Source: Longilinea sp964536805 (GTDB taxonomy: Bacteria > Chloroflexota > Anaerolineae > Anaerolineales > Anaerolineaceae). Taken from it: a stretch of DNA of 64,000 bases. Position numbers and translations under genes: made by a program. The stretch is from the NCBI GenBank assembly GCA_964536805.1, contig CAZHYQ010000011.1, positions 22,265 through 86,264 of the forward strand, written 5' to 3'. Position 1 is the stretch's first letter. Each line of letters begins with the position of its first letter. Below, piece by piece: positions 1 through 8,333 of the stretch. The notes beneath the pieces are model-generated. The model saw only the letters and a list, made by a program, of their open reading frames with translations. It was not told the DNA's origin and ran no database searches.

Positions 1-903
1 GATGGCCAGCAGTTGAAGCAGGCCAACCAGCGCTCCGACGCGCCACCACATGCCCACCGTTTGATCAATGCGCAGACGGGCAAACAGCGATTGCAGTCCG
101 GCTGTCACCAATAATAACAGACCGGTTTTCCACAGAAAATCGAGCGGATTGGCCAGGCCGCCCATGTAGAATGTGGCGATCAGGGTCAGGCCGATGACCA
201 GTTCTACGTCCTTGCCGATGCGGAAAAGCGCCAGGCCGCGGCCTGAATATTCGGTCAGTGCACCGGAAACAATTTCGGTTTCGGCTTCAGGCGCATCGAA
301 GGGAGAAAGTTCCAGCTTGCCCATCAGCCCAACCAGCGCCACCAGGAAACCGATTGGCTGCGCCGCGATCATCCAGACATTTCCACGGGCATAGGCATTG
401 ATTTCGCTGATATTCCAGCTCCCGGCCGCAATGGCCGGCCCAAGCAGCGCCAAAAGGAAAGGTGCTTCATAGGAGAATATCTGGGTGAGCGTGCGGGTTG
501 CGCCAATGATGGAGAAGCGGGAGATGTTATTCGCGCCAGCCAGTCCGATGCAGATGGTCAGCGCGCTGAGCAGGTAAAAGACGACGATCAAGTCGCCGCG
601 GAAATTATAGGAGGCGGTAAAGCCTGCCAGCGGCACATATAAGGCGGCCGTCAAAGCGGAGGTTAACGCGATGATGGGCAGGGCATGAAACAAGCCGGTA
701 TGCGCCCCGGTTGGAACGATTTCTTCCTTGGAGAGCAGCTTGAAGATATCGGCCAGCGGTTGAAACCAGCGCGGTCCAATGCGGTTCTGGAAACGAGCCA
801 CCAGTTTGCGGTCAGCCCATTCATAAACCAGCCCGCTCCCCAGCAGGAAAAGGCCACCAGGGAAGAACAGGAGCAGCAGGATGGAAGGTAATGGTAGGTT
901 CAT
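1..903 (-). CDS. NuoH/MbhM-like hydrogenase membrane anchor subunit (partial)
   Basis: Gene cut by the left edge; 301 codons are visible from its ATG. It belongs to the complex I subunit 1 (NuoH/MbhM/EchB) family, the multi-pass protein that anchors the redox arm to the ion-pumping arm in the cytoplasmic membrane. Seen: repeated hydrophobic segments and the family loop FDAPEAETEI followed by TEYSG. The ATG overlaps the stop of the large subunit gene as ATGA, so translation is probably coupled. The C-terminus, and any NuoI-type ferredoxin gene that usually follows, lie outside the window. Confidence 0.92.
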   Translation of the reverse strand, partial: MNLPLPSILLLLFFPGGLFLLGSGLVYEWADRKLVARFQNRIGPRWFQPLADIFKLLSKEEIVPTGAHTGLFHALPIIALTSALTAALYVPLAGFTASYNFRGDLIVVFYLLSALTICIGLAGANNISRFSIIGATRTLTQIFSYEAPFLLALLGPAIAAGSWNISEINAYARGNVWMIAAQPIGFLVALVGLMGKLELSPFDAPEAETEIVSGALTEYSGRGLALFRIGKDVELVIGLTLIATFYMGGLANPLDFLWKTGLLLLVTAGLQSLFARLRIDQTVGMWWRVGALVGLLQLLAI

Positions 904-2081
904 CGGTAGTACTCGATTCCGTGTTGGCGAAGATCTTCCCAGGTCCAGACCTGGGTGTCGTTCGTGCGGTGGATCTTGATCAGGCGGTCATTGCAGGAGA
1001 AGCACGGATCAATACCGGCCAGGATCATGGGGATATCCGCCAGCTTGTGGCCGACCGCAAAGTTGATGACCGTTGCCCAATTGCATAGGCTGGGTGTGCG
1101 GACTTTGACCCGTTCTGGTTTCTCGCTGCCGTTGCTTTTCAAGAAGTAGAATAATTCGCCGCGCGGTGCTTCAACCCGGCTGACGGTTTCACCTGCCGGG
1201 ATCTTGCGCGGGACGCGCGTGGTTAATTCGCCCTCCGGCATGTGGTCGAGCATCTCGCGGATCAGGCGGTAGCAATCGAATAATTCTTTTAACCGAACCA
1301 CAAAGCGCGCCAGCAAGTCGCCGTTTTCATCGGTGATGACATTGATCGGGAAGGTCTTGTAGGCTGCGTAGGGCGCTGAGTCGCGGATATCGATGGTGAC
1401 GCCTGACGCCCGTGCCGTCGGCCCGACAGCACCAAGTTCGATGGCCTGTTCTTTGGTCATTGTGCCGATATCGCGTGTGCGGCCGAGGAAGGTTTCATCG
1501 GTGGTGACAACTTTCATGTAGTGGTGGGTGCGCTGTTCAAGGAAATCAATTCCCTTGAGGATCATGTCGCGTTGTTTGTCGTCGATGTCAAACTTCACGC
1601 CGCCCAGAACATTGGCCGAGTAATGAACGCGGTTGCCGCTGATGGTTTCGAGAATATCCATGACCGTTTCGCGATCGCGCCACGAGTACATGAACAAGGT
1701 GTCAAAACCGCCTTCGTGCGCAGCCACGCCCAACCAGAGCATATGACTATGGATCCGTTCAAGTTCGGCTACCAGGGTTCGGATGACCTGTGCCCGCGGG
1801 GGAGCTTCCACCTTGGCGAGCTGCTCCACACCTGCGACATAAGCGGTGTTATGGACGTGCGAGCAAATTCCGCAAATGCGTTCCAACAGGTAGATATTTT
1901 GCGTCCAATTGCGGTCCTCTGTGCCCTTTTCGATACCGCGATGAACGTACCCCAACCGGACAGAGGCTCCGGTGACAATTTCACCATCCACGGCGAATTC
2001 AAAATGCCCAGGTTCCTTCAGGGCGGGGTGCTGGGGACCGATTGGAACGATAAACTTCTGGTTTGTTTCCTGTCCGATCAT
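900..2081 (-). CDS. group 4 [NiFe] hydrogenase large subunit (NuoD/MbhL/EchE-like)
   Basis: Catalytic large subunit of an energy-converting hydrogenase, homologous to NuoD of complex I. Unlike NuoD it keeps both nickel-binding pairs: RICGICSHVH near residue 70 and DPCFSCNDR near residue 360. About 27 residues follow the final Arg of the second motif, as in HycE-type precursors trimmed by a maturation endopeptidase after DPCxxCxxR (family knowledge). This argues for a real H2-active site and not an Mbx/complex I-type remnant. Start: the ATG at 2081 has AAAGGAG eight bases upstream; a GTG at 2090 overlapping the NuoC-like stop (GTGA) is an alternative. The hydrogenase subgroup cannot be assigned by eye. 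Confidence 0.95.
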   Translation of the reverse strand: MIGQETNQKFIVPIGPQHPALKEPGHFEFAVDGEIVTGASVRLGYVHRGIEKGTEDRNWTQNIYLLERICGICSHVHNTAYVAGVEQLAKVEAPPRAQVIRTLVAELERIHSHMLWLGVAAHEGGFDTLFMYSWRDRETVMDILETISGNRVHYSANVLGGVKFDIDDKQRDMILKGIDFLEQRTHHYMKVVTTDETFLGRTRDIGTMTKEQAIELGAVGPTARASGVTIDIRDSAPYAAYKTFPINVITDENGDLLARFVVRLKELFDCYRLIREMLDHMPEGELTTRVPRKIPAGETVSRVEAPRGELFYFLKSNGSEKPERVKVRTPSLCNWATVINFAVGHKLADIPMILAGIDPCFSCNDRLIKIHRTNDTQVWTWEDLRQHGIEYYR

Positions 2082-2086
2082 CGGGT

Positions 2087-2587
2087 TCACTCCTTTCCTT
2101 CGGCTGCCGGCGCGGCAAAGCCAGTGAAAGCTTTACGAAGCGGGTAAATCCCTTCAGGCCATTCATCGGGCAGCACCAAACGGCTGGTGTCGGGGGTGTT
2201 TTCAACGGTCACGCCGAAGAGTTCAATCAACTCCCGTTCGTAGAGGGTCGCATAGGGAAAAAGGTCGCAGATTGTCGGCAAGACAGCGTCGTCGTAAGGC
2301 AGGCTGACCCGCAGGGTCAGCACCGCGTAACCGGTGGCGAAATGGTAAAGCGCTTCCAGATTGCCTTCCCCGGCCGGTTGTCCTTCTTGCGGGGCAGGTG
2401 CAGCGGCATCCAGGCCGGAAATGGTCACCAGGTAGCCCCAGGAGGCTGTTTTGAGCGCCTGTACGGCCTCATGCAGGTCCTTCCTGGCAATTACGATATC
2501 GCTGCGGTTCGCTTCCGGGCGAAGGGTGCTAACCGCCCAGGGCTGCAGCAGGGATTCGCCATTTTGTAAGTTCATTTCGGTATCCAT
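2087..2587 (-). CDS. NuoC-like (30 kDa) hydrogenase subunit
   Basis: A 166-residue homologue of complex I subunit NuoC/MbhK, a peripheral protein that bridges the small and large subunits. The diagnostic C-terminal block is present: a YERELIELFGV helix followed by LPDEWPEGIYPLRK. The N-terminal half carries an Ala/Pro-rich insertion (around residues 60-75) and is less conserved. The start ATG has AGGAGG seven bases upstream. It lies 11 bases after the NuoB-like gene and its stop sits next to or inside the start of the large subunit gene, so it is a mid-operon gene. Confidence 0.93.
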   Translation of the reverse strand: MDTEMNLQNGESLLQPWAVSTLRPEANRSDIVIARKDLHEAVQALKTASWGYLVTISGLDAAAPAPQEGQPAGEGNLEALYHFATGYAVLTLRVSLPYDDAVLPTICDLFPYATLYERELIELFGVTVENTPDTSRLVLPDEWPEGIYPLRKAFTGFAAPAAEGKE

Positions 2588-2598
2588 CAGTCAGCCTC

Positions 2599-3069
2599 CT
2601 ATTTGGGTTTCAAGCTCTGAAGCAAGGCCACAACACCCTGAATGATGGCTTCAGGCCGCGGCGGGCAGCCCGGGATGTAGGCGCTGACCGGAAGAATCTC
2701 ATCAATCCCGCCGAGGATATTGTAGCAATCATGGAAGGCGCCGCCCGAGAGGGCGCAGGATCCGATGGCCACGACAAATTTTGGATCTGGCATCTGTTCA
2801 TAAATACGAAGCAGCCTGTCGCGTGATTGGCGGGTCACCGGGCCGGTGGCAAGCAGTACATCGGCATGGCGGGGACTTCCTTCCAACTTGACACCAAAAC
2901 GCTCCAGATCATAGCGCGGAGTCAGTGTTGCCAGGATTTCAATGTCGCAGCCATTGCAGGAGCCGCTGTTATAGTGGATAACCCAGGGCGAATTGATGCG
3001 TGCCCAGGCGCGCAGACCATCCATGACTTTTTGCATGGGACTTACGGGGTTCTGTACTTGAATATCCAT
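2599..3069 (-). CDS. NuoB-like [NiFe] hydrogenase small subunit
   Basis: A 156-residue small subunit that carries the proximal [4Fe-4S] cluster passing electrons between the NiFe site and the ferredoxin-type subunits. Four ligand positions are visible: SGSCNGCDIE (C38 and C41), IGSCALSGG and PGCPPRPE. It has no Tat signal or second iron-sulfur domain, as expected for group 4 (cytoplasmic-facing) enzymes. I chose the ATG at 3069 because the frame upstream of it (to 3111) does not resemble the family and AGGA lies upstream of the ATG. Confidence 0.95.
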   Translation of the reverse strand: MDIQVQNPVSPMQKVMDGLRAWARINSPWVIHYNSGSCNGCDIEILATLTPRYDLERFGVKLEGSPRHADVLLATGPVTRQSRDRLLRIYEQMPDPKFVVAIGSCALSGGAFHDCYNILGGIDEILPVSAYIPGCPPRPEAIIQGVVALLQSLKPK

Positions 3070-3091
3070 AATAGAATCCTGTCCTTTCCAC

Positions 3092-3403
3092 TCAACCCAG
3101 CAGCAGGGCAATCAGGGCCAGCATCAACCCCACCAGGAAGGGTACGATGGCGGTGGTAAAACTTCCAAGGCCCAAGACCAGCATGCCAAGGTGGAGAATG
3201 GCAAAGAAAAGGGCAATCACGAAGAAGGGTGTGTAGCCAGGGGCGGCGCTTTTGGTGGGGGATTCTTCACCCGAGCCGTAAGCGGAGCTCTTGACAGCAT
3301 CTTCCTTCGTCGGACCAGCCAGTTGTCTGCCAATCCAATAAATTATCAGTACGAGCGGGATGTAAATTACAAATGCAAGAGGCGGGGTTAACAGAATATT
3401 CAT
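3092..3403 (-). CDS. NuoA-like small membrane subunit
   Basis: A 103-residue protein with one N-terminal and two C-terminal hydrophobic segments and a polar middle loop. Position between antiporter and NuoB-like genes, size and topology match complex I subunit 3 (NuoA)/the MbhI position. The loop reads YGSGEE where NuoA normally has YECG, so the conserved Cys is absent. GAGGAGG stands six bases before the ATG. The assignment rests mainly on topology, the loop remnant and gene order. Confidence 0.75.
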   Translation of the reverse strand: MNILLTPPLAFVIYIPLVLIIYWIGRQLAGPTKEDAVKSSAYGSGEESPTKSAAPGYTPFFVIALFFAILHLGMLVLGLGSFTTAIVPFLVGLMLALIALLLG

Positions 3404-3418
3404 CGTTTTCCTCCTCGA

Positions 3419-4936
3419 TTAGCCGCCCATCAGCAGGAACAGGCTGAGCGCCGCCCGGCTGGTAAGATCGGTGAGCAGTGAAGGCCAGACGCCTAGAACC
3501 ACAATTGCCAAAGCCAGCAGCACCATCGGTGCAGCCATCAATGGGGAAATTGGTTTGCCTTCCAGTACTTTCTGCGAAGGTTGACCGCGGTAAAGCCGGT
3601 TGACAATGGGAGCATAGTAGCCCAGGGAGAGCACGCTGTTGAGAGCGGCAAAAATCACCAGGATAAGCGCCACCGTGCTGCCCGTTTCGACGCCTGCGAC
3701 GAAAATCTGCCATTTGGACATGAAACCAGCCAGCGGCGGCAATCCGCCCAGCGCCAGAACCGCCAGGCTGAAGGTAAAGGCTGTCACCGGATAGCGCTTC
3801 GATGCGCCGTTCAGATCGTCCAGGGTCAGAGGACCGTGGTGTCCGTTGGCAATATAGAGCGCGTAGAGCAAGGCGCCGGCTGAAAGGAAGGCCAGACCCT
3901 TCATGAGGGCGTGGTTGAAGAGGTGGAAGAAACCGCCGATGGCGCCGTTGGCCGAACCGAAGACGAACGCCATCCCAAAACCAATCAACATGTAACCAAC
4001 GTGGCTGAGGCTGGAGTATGCCAGCAGCCGTTTGACCTGGGTCTGGCGCAGAGCCATCAAGTTGCCGACCACCAGGTTGAGCACCCCAAATACCAGCAGC
4101 AGGATGCCCCAGGCATGGCTGGCGGCATAGAGAAAGCCCAGGGAGCGCAGCATGGCGACCAGGCCGGCTTCGATGACAATGCCGGAGAGCATGGCGCTGA
4201 TGCCGCTGGGAGCCTGCGAATGCGCATCCGGAAGCCATGTATGCAGCGGAACCAGGGCTGTTTTGACGCCAAAACCGATGATGAATAAGGCGCCCGCAAT
4301 CTGCAGCAGCGGATCGGCGGATTGGGCAGCCTGGCGCAGCAGATCGAGCCTCAGCGTACCGGTGGCAGCAAAGGCGAGGGCGATGCCCAACATCACCAAT
4401 GTGGAGCCGGTGGCGCTTTGAACCATGTACTTGAAGCCCGCTTCCAGCGAGGCTTTCTGATCGCGGTAGAAGGCTACCAGGAAGTAGGATGTTATGGCCA
4501 TGGCCTCGAACCACAGCCACAGGTTGAACAAATCGGTGGCGCAGCCCAGACCAATGATCGTGCCGACCATGGCGGTCAACAGCGCGTAAAACTTTTCCTC
4601 GCCGATTTCTGCCTGCATGTAGGCGCTTGAAAACAGCGTTACCAGAGCGCCCAGAACCAAAACGGTGACCGCCAGGAAAAGCCCCAACCCGTCCATCGTC
4701 AGGGTGAGATCCCCAAAGGTGAGGCTGACGCCGGTGTAATTCGCGGTGGCGCCGATTCCGGCAAAGTAGGTGAACACGCCCGTTGCAAGCAGTGCCAGCA
4801 GCGCAACCCAGCGGGCTGGGTTGGCTGTACTGGAACTGCCGTTTTGGCGCGCCCAAAGACGCCCAATCAAATAGATGATGGGAGAAGCTACCAGGGGCAG
4901 CCCGATGACTAGAGTGAAAGCGATCGTTGCATTCAT
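3419..4936 (-). CDS. NuoN/MrpD-like antiporter-type membrane subunit
   Basis: A 505-residue polytopic protein of the NuoL/M/N-MrpA/D antiporter family, thought to translocate H+ or Na+ in response to redox chemistry. Key charged residues are in place: Glu in LWFEAMAITSYF (TM5-type), Lys in FGVKTALVPLHTWLPDAH (TM7-type) and Lys in HALMKGLAFLSAGA (later helix). The ATG is preceded by GGAGGG and lies within three bases of the stop of the preceding antiporter gene. It is the second of two antiporter-like subunits in this operon. Confidence 0.93.
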   Translation of the reverse strand: MNATIAFTLVIGLPLVASPIIYLIGRLWARQNGSSSTANPARWVALLALLATGVFTYFAGIGATANYTGVSLTFGDLTLTMDGLGLFLAVTVLVLGALVTLFSSAYMQAEIGEEKFYALLTAMVGTIIGLGCATDLFNLWLWFEAMAITSYFLVAFYRDQKASLEAGFKYMVQSATGSTLVMLGIALAFAATGTLRLDLLRQAAQSADPLLQIAGALFIIGFGVKTALVPLHTWLPDAHSQAPSGISAMLSGIVIEAGLVAMLRSLGFLYAASHAWGILLLVFGVLNLVVGNLMALRQTQVKRLLAYSSLSHVGYMLIGFGMAFVFGSANGAIGGFFHLFNHALMKGLAFLSAGALLYALYIANGHHGPLTLDDLNGASKRYPVTAFTFSLAVLALGGLPPLAGFMSKWQIFVAGVETGSTVALILVIFAALNSVLSLGYYAPIVNRLYRGQPSQKVLEGKPISPLMAAPMVLLALAIVVLGVWPSLLTDLTSRAALSLFLLMGG

Positions 4937-4938
4937 GG

Positions 4939-6687
4939 CTACCCTCCGAAGACCACAACCAACAGCACCAGGATCAAGCCGGCGATGATACCGAGGATGT
5001 TCCAGTTGAGCAGGCCGGTCTGGGTTACGCGCAGGGCTTCTGCGGTGTTTTGCGTGCCCTTGACGATGCCGCGGTTGATGGCCTCAAAGCCGAAGCTGTC
5101 CGTTGCTGCCTTTCCCACGCCTTTCAGGGAATTGGCCAGGCCGGAGAGTTTGTCGCGCCACCACCAGGCCGCCAGCCCAAGCGCAATAACTGCCAGGGCA
5201 ATCAGGGTCGGCAGGCTAAGCACATCGTGGATCACTTCGCCCAGCGACGAGATTTCGATCCCGTGGGCTGGCAGCGTTTCAGCTCCCAGCAGCTTGCCAA
5301 AAGAGCCGGCCAGAAGCCAGGATGTGAGAGAGGCAAAGGCTAACGGGATGAGCGCCACTTTCATGGCAGGTCCGGCGTCGTGCACGTGTTTTTCGACATG
5401 CGTTTCGCCGAAGAAGACCATCCAGATGCAGCGGAAGGTATAGAGGGCTGTGATGCCAGCGCCGATCAGCATCACAATGTAAGTCCAGATTGGAGCGCCG
5501 GCCAGCCCGGCTTCGAGGATCATCTCCTTGCTCCAAAAGCCGTTCAGGATGGGGATACCGGCCAGGGACAGCCCACCGATAATGAAAACGGCGCGCACAA
5601 GCGGCATTTGCTTGCCTAAACCACCCATCTGGCGCATATCGCGCGTACCAACCGCATGGATGATCGCGCCTGCACTGAGGAAGAGCAGCGCTTTGAATAT
5701 GGAATGGCTGAAGAGGTGGAACTGGCTGGCATACAAACCGCCGGCGCCGACCGCATAAAACATATAACCCAGCTGGCTGACGGTGGAGTAAGCCAGGACG
5801 CGCTTGAGGTCGTTGGAAACCAGTGCCATAATGGCAGCCATGATGGCAGTGACCATGCCAACCAGCAACACCGCCGTTGTCCAACCCGGAACGCCCTTGA
5901 AGGCCGGGTAGAAGCGGGCCATCAGGTACACGCCCGCATTGACCATGGTGGCTGCATGGATGAGCGCGCTGATAGGTGTGGGAGCTTCCATCGCGTCCGG
6001 CAACCAGGTTTGGAAGGGGAATTGGGCTGACTTGGCGGCTGCTGCTACCAGAAAGCCGAAAGCCATCACCGCCAGCAAATTGCCTGGCATGAGGGCCGGG
6101 TTGTTGATCAGGGTATTGAAATCCATCGAACCGGTGACGGCGAAAAGCAGCAATGCACCAGCCAGCAGGCCAACGCCGCCGAACTGAGTGATAATGAGCG
6201 CCTTGATGCCAGCTGCAACTGCCTTGGGATCGTCGTTGTAGAAGGAGATCAGCGCATAAGAACACAATGCCGTGATTTCCCAGAAGAAAAAGACCAGCAG
6301 CATGTTGCTGGTGAGCACCAACCCGGACATGCCGCCGATGAAGAACAACACCATGGCATAATAGCGCCCGAGTTGATCTTCGCCGTGCATATAATCGACC
6401 GAAAAAATGACGGCCAATGAACCAATCACAGTTGCGACAACGGTCAGGAAGACGCCTAACCCGTCAGCCACAAAGGTGAAATCGCCAAAAACGCTGCCAA
6501 CAGGGAAGCTGACAACGGTCTGGCTGGATGCGTAAGGGATGAGTGCAACGCCTGCGCCGCCAGCCAGTAAGGCAAAGGCGACGGCAATGCGGTGTTTGAC
6601 GCCGGGTTGGTTATTGCCGACCAACCAGACCACCAGGCCGCCCACCCAGGGAATTGCGATTGTGAGAAGTAATAATGTGGCTGCCAT
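4939..6687 (-). CDS. NuoL/MrpA-like antiporter-type membrane subunit
   Basis: A 582-residue member of the same antiporter family, closest by eye to NuoL. Seen: FFWEITALCSYALISF with the conserved Glu, AKSAQFPFQTWLPDAMEAPTP with the conserved Lys, KALLFLSAGAIIHA, and the NuoL-type TRDMRQMGGLGKQMP loop. The C-terminal ~100 residues contain an amphipathic stretch and one final hydrophobic segment, reminiscent of the NuoL lateral helix. GGAG precedes the ATG by eight bases. It is tightly packed between the NuoK- and NuoN-like genes. Confidence 0.94.
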   Translation of the reverse strand: MAATLLLLTIAIPWVGGLVVWLVGNNQPGVKHRIAVAFALLAGGAGVALIPYASSQTVVSFPVGSVFGDFTFVADGLGVFLTVVATVIGSLAVIFSVDYMHGEDQLGRYYAMVLFFIGGMSGLVLTSNMLLVFFFWEITALCSYALISFYNDDPKAVAAGIKALIITQFGGVGLLAGALLLFAVTGSMDFNTLINNPALMPGNLLAVMAFGFLVAAAAKSAQFPFQTWLPDAMEAPTPISALIHAATMVNAGVYLMARFYPAFKGVPGWTTAVLLVGMVTAIMAAIMALVSNDLKRVLAYSTVSQLGYMFYAVGAGGLYASQFHLFSHSIFKALLFLSAGAIIHAVGTRDMRQMGGLGKQMPLVRAVFIIGGLSLAGIPILNGFWSKEMILEAGLAGAPIWTYIVMLIGAGITALYTFRCIWMVFFGETHVEKHVHDAGPAMKVALIPLAFASLTSWLLAGSFGKLLGAETLPAHGIEISSLGEVIHDVLSLPTLIALAVIALGLAAWWWRDKLSGLANSLKGVGKAATDSFGFEAINRGIVKGTQNTAEALRVTQTGLLNWNILGIIAGLILVLLVVVFGG

Positions 6688-6690
6688 GGT

Positions 6691-7002
6691 TTATCTCCGC
6701 AAGGTGGTGAGCGCTTTAACGTCCAGGGTGCCAACATGGCGGCGGATTTGAACGGCCAACGCCAGGCCGATCACCGCGACGATGGTGTCGGAGACGATGA
6801 TGGTCAAAGCCATGCTCTGTGCCAATGCCATATCGCTGCGCAGACGGCCGGCAAGGGCAAAAGCCACCAGAACACCTTTGACCATGATTTGCAGGGCGAT
6901 AATCATCTTGATCAGGTTGCGGACCGCCAGCAGGGCATACAGCCCAATGCCGACCAACCCGAGAATGACGATGCCAGCGATGACAGGAATGGAAAGCGTC
7001 AT
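6691..7002 (-). CDS. NuoK/MrpC/MbhG-like membrane subunit
   Basis: A 103-residue three-helix membrane protein of the NuoK/MrpC family, a standard partner of antiporter-like subunits in complex I, Mrp antiporters and Mbh hydrogenases. Hydrophobic blocks start at the N-terminus, near residue 30 and near residue 60; the middle helix carries MVKGVLVAF and the third DTIVAVIGLALAV. I start it at the ATG at 7002, which overlaps the preceding stop as ATGA; the open frame extends further 5' but only as a shadow of the upstream gene. Confidence 0.9.
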   Translation of the reverse strand: MTLSIPVIAGIVILGLVGIGLYALLAVRNLIKMIIALQIMVKGVLVAFALAGRLRSDMALAQSMALTIIVSDTIVAVIGLALAVQIRRHVGTLDVKALTTLRR

Positions 7003-7478
7003 TCTTCCACCTCTTCTTTCTTGCCATCCGCGAGGAGACCCAACATGGCTAAAGCGCCTGCAAAAATCAATACTGCCTGCAGGAATACATCCAGGCTGCG
7101 TGATTGCCACAACGTGGTACCCAGGTCGCTGGCGGCCAGAACTGGGGCGGCAACATCCACCCCAGGCAGCATCAGCCAACCGACCAGGAGTCCTGAAATT
7201 GCGATAACAGCCCATGCCAACGGGCGGGGAATCAATGGGTGGGCAGCCAGGGCTTCTTCACCGGAAATGTTGATGGCAAAAACAAACAACACGGTGACCA
7301 GACCGGCGCCCACGCTCAGTTCAATGACGGCAATTTCCGCAGCACCCAGGAGAAAGAGAAACAGGGCCACCAGGGCGCTTGATCCGGCCAGCCAAAGGGC
7401 TGATACCAGCAGGCGTTGTGCCCTGATCGCCATGACGGCGCATAGCAGAATTCCCACCATGACGAGAATTTGCCACAT
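6999..7478 (-). CDS. NuoJ/MbhD-like membrane subunit, first gene of hydrogenase operon
   Basis: A 159-residue membrane protein with the NuoJ/MbhD-MrpB signature: SALVALFLFLLGAAEIAVIE followed by LSVGAGLVTVLFVFAINI. Several further hydrophobic segments follow and the C-terminus is charged (KKEEVEE). The ATG at 7478 has a strong GGAGG seven bases upstream; an in-frame ATG at 7514 lies at the predicted transcription start and is not favoured. This is the promoter-proximal gene of the run continuing to the left edge, arranged like Mbh-type hydrogenase modules (J, K, L, N, A, B, C, D, H). Confidence 0.88.
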   Translation of the reverse strand: MWQILVMVGILLCAVMAIRAQRLLVSALWLAGSSALVALFLFLLGAAEIAVIELSVGAGLVTVLFVFAINISGEEALAAHPLIPRPLAWAVIAISGLLVGWLMLPGVDVAAPVLAASDLGTTLWQSRSLDVFLQAVLIFAGALAMLGLLADGKKEEVEE

Positions 7479-7512
7479 GGGACGACCTCCTTCAAGATAT
7501 GAAGAAAACAAC

Positions 7513-7563
7513 ACTTTTGGGTATAACCTACACCTTGAGAGTTGTCATGTGGTAAATATCACA
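7513..7563 (-). promoter_or_regulatory. CRP-type site and promoter of the hydrogenase operon
   Basis: On the minus strand TGTGATATTTACCACA (7548-7563) matches the CRP/Fnr-superfamily form TGTGA-N6-TCACA with one mismatch. Downstream lies a plausible -10 (TATACC, 7520-7525), which puts +1 near 7513-7514, about 41.5-42.5 bases from the site centre. That is the classic class II activator geometry. The -35 region is overlapped by the site, as expected for an activated promoter. Half-sites are CRP-like (TGTGA), not FNR-like (TTGAT). The regulator is unknown. Confidence 0.55.
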
Positions 7564-7620
7564 AGTCTGGGTGTTTTCCATCCTGAATTGTTGACAGGTG
7601 GGGTAATTATGCGTTTATCC

Positions 7621-7654
7621 GGCTCCATTCCATAAAAATACAGGAAATGGAGCC
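7621..7654. repeat. 9-bp inverted repeat in the gap before the hydrogenase operon
   Basis: Arms GGCTCCATT (7621-7629) and AATGGAGCC (7646-7654) flank a 16-base loop that can add a few pairs. No T-run follows on the minus strand, so it is not a standard terminator for the gene at 7777-8250. Apart from this hairpin and the CRP-type site, I see no gene in 7479-7776. Confidence 0.6.
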
Positions 7655-7776
7655 AATTTTGATGCTATTGGCTGCAACTTAAACCGGCGTGATGAACCTG
7701 AATCGCCTGCTCGATGCTGGGGGATTGCTTGAAGCTCGCAGCATCAATGGTAGGGCTGGAAGCTCCTGCGAAGCCT

Positions 7777-8250
7777 TCAGGGAAGGTGAATTGTGGCGAG
7801 ATCGTCAAGCAATGCCTGCCGCTCATCTTCGCCCGGGATTAATTGGGCGCAGACGCGTGCTTCAGAGAGGTACTCCGCCGTTTTGGCGGAATTTCCAGCA
7901 ACTGCCACGGAACGGGCCAGAGCTTCAAACGCATAACCGGTGTAAAAAGGCTGGCTTCCATCCCTTTGGCTGGCATCCAGCGATTTTTCTGCATAGCGGC
8001 GGGCGTTGTCAGCCTGCGCGAGAATGGCATAAACCCGCGAAATTTGCCAGCATGCGATCGACTCGCTTTGAGCGGAATAATCATCGCGCTGGGTCCAATG
8101 GTAATGCGATGCCAGCGCCAACCGAATCATTTGATCGTCCTCTTCGGGCGTGCGGCCGGTTTTGTCGATCAAATCCCAGGCCTGATTGAAGCAGTTGGCG
8201 GCAAAGAAATGATGGGCGGTTTGTAGATCAAAGGAAGGTTTCTGGGTCAT
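7777..8250 (-). CDS. hypothetical helical-repeat (TPR-like) protein
   Basis: A 157-residue soluble protein that I do not recognise as a named family. It is almost wholly alpha-helical in appearance, with Ala-rich amphipathic helices and spacing such as AWDLIDKTGRTPEEDDQMIRL and NARRYAEKSLDAS that suggests two or three TPR-like hairpins. No catalytic motif or signal peptide is visible. GGAG lies seven bases before the ATG. It stands between the alpha-2-macroglobulin gene upstream and the hydrogenase operon downstream, but a gap of nearly 300 bases separates it from the latter. Confidence 0.8.
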   Translation of the reverse strand: MTQKPSFDLQTAHHFFAANCFNQAWDLIDKTGRTPEEDDQMIRLALASHYHWTQRDDYSAQSESIACWQISRVYAILAQADNARRYAEKSLDASQRDGSQPFYTGYAFEALARSVAVAGNSAKTAEYLSEARVCAQLIPGEDERQALLDDLATIHLP

Positions 8251-8333
8251 AGAATCTCCGGTCGCAGGATAATGGCAGGGAAGAAAAGAAACTCCTTGCC
8301 TCCCTGCCAGTACAGGGATTGATTTCCCCGTCT

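Noticed and set aside
900..910. Possible selenocysteine at gene-ending TGA codons, prompted by selC
   Set aside because: For the hydrogenase and binding-protein genes the reading past TGA gives no family sequence, and all expected catalytic Cys positions are already Cys. No selenoprotein is supported in the window.
1521..2147. 208-codon plus-strand frame antisense to the hydrogenase large subunit
   Set aside because: Shadow of a highly constrained gene; no supporting start signal.
3267..4958. Long open frame of 563 codons on the minus strand, out of frame with the NuoN-like gene
   Set aside because: Its product is Arg/His/Gly-rich without membrane segments or motifs; the overlapping frame has perfect antiporter-family motifs. 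High-GC shadow.
5279..6265. 328-codon open frame overlapping the NuoL-like gene
   Set aside because: Same strand, different frame, low-complexity Arg/Pro composition, no start signal; the NuoL-like frame is clearly coding.
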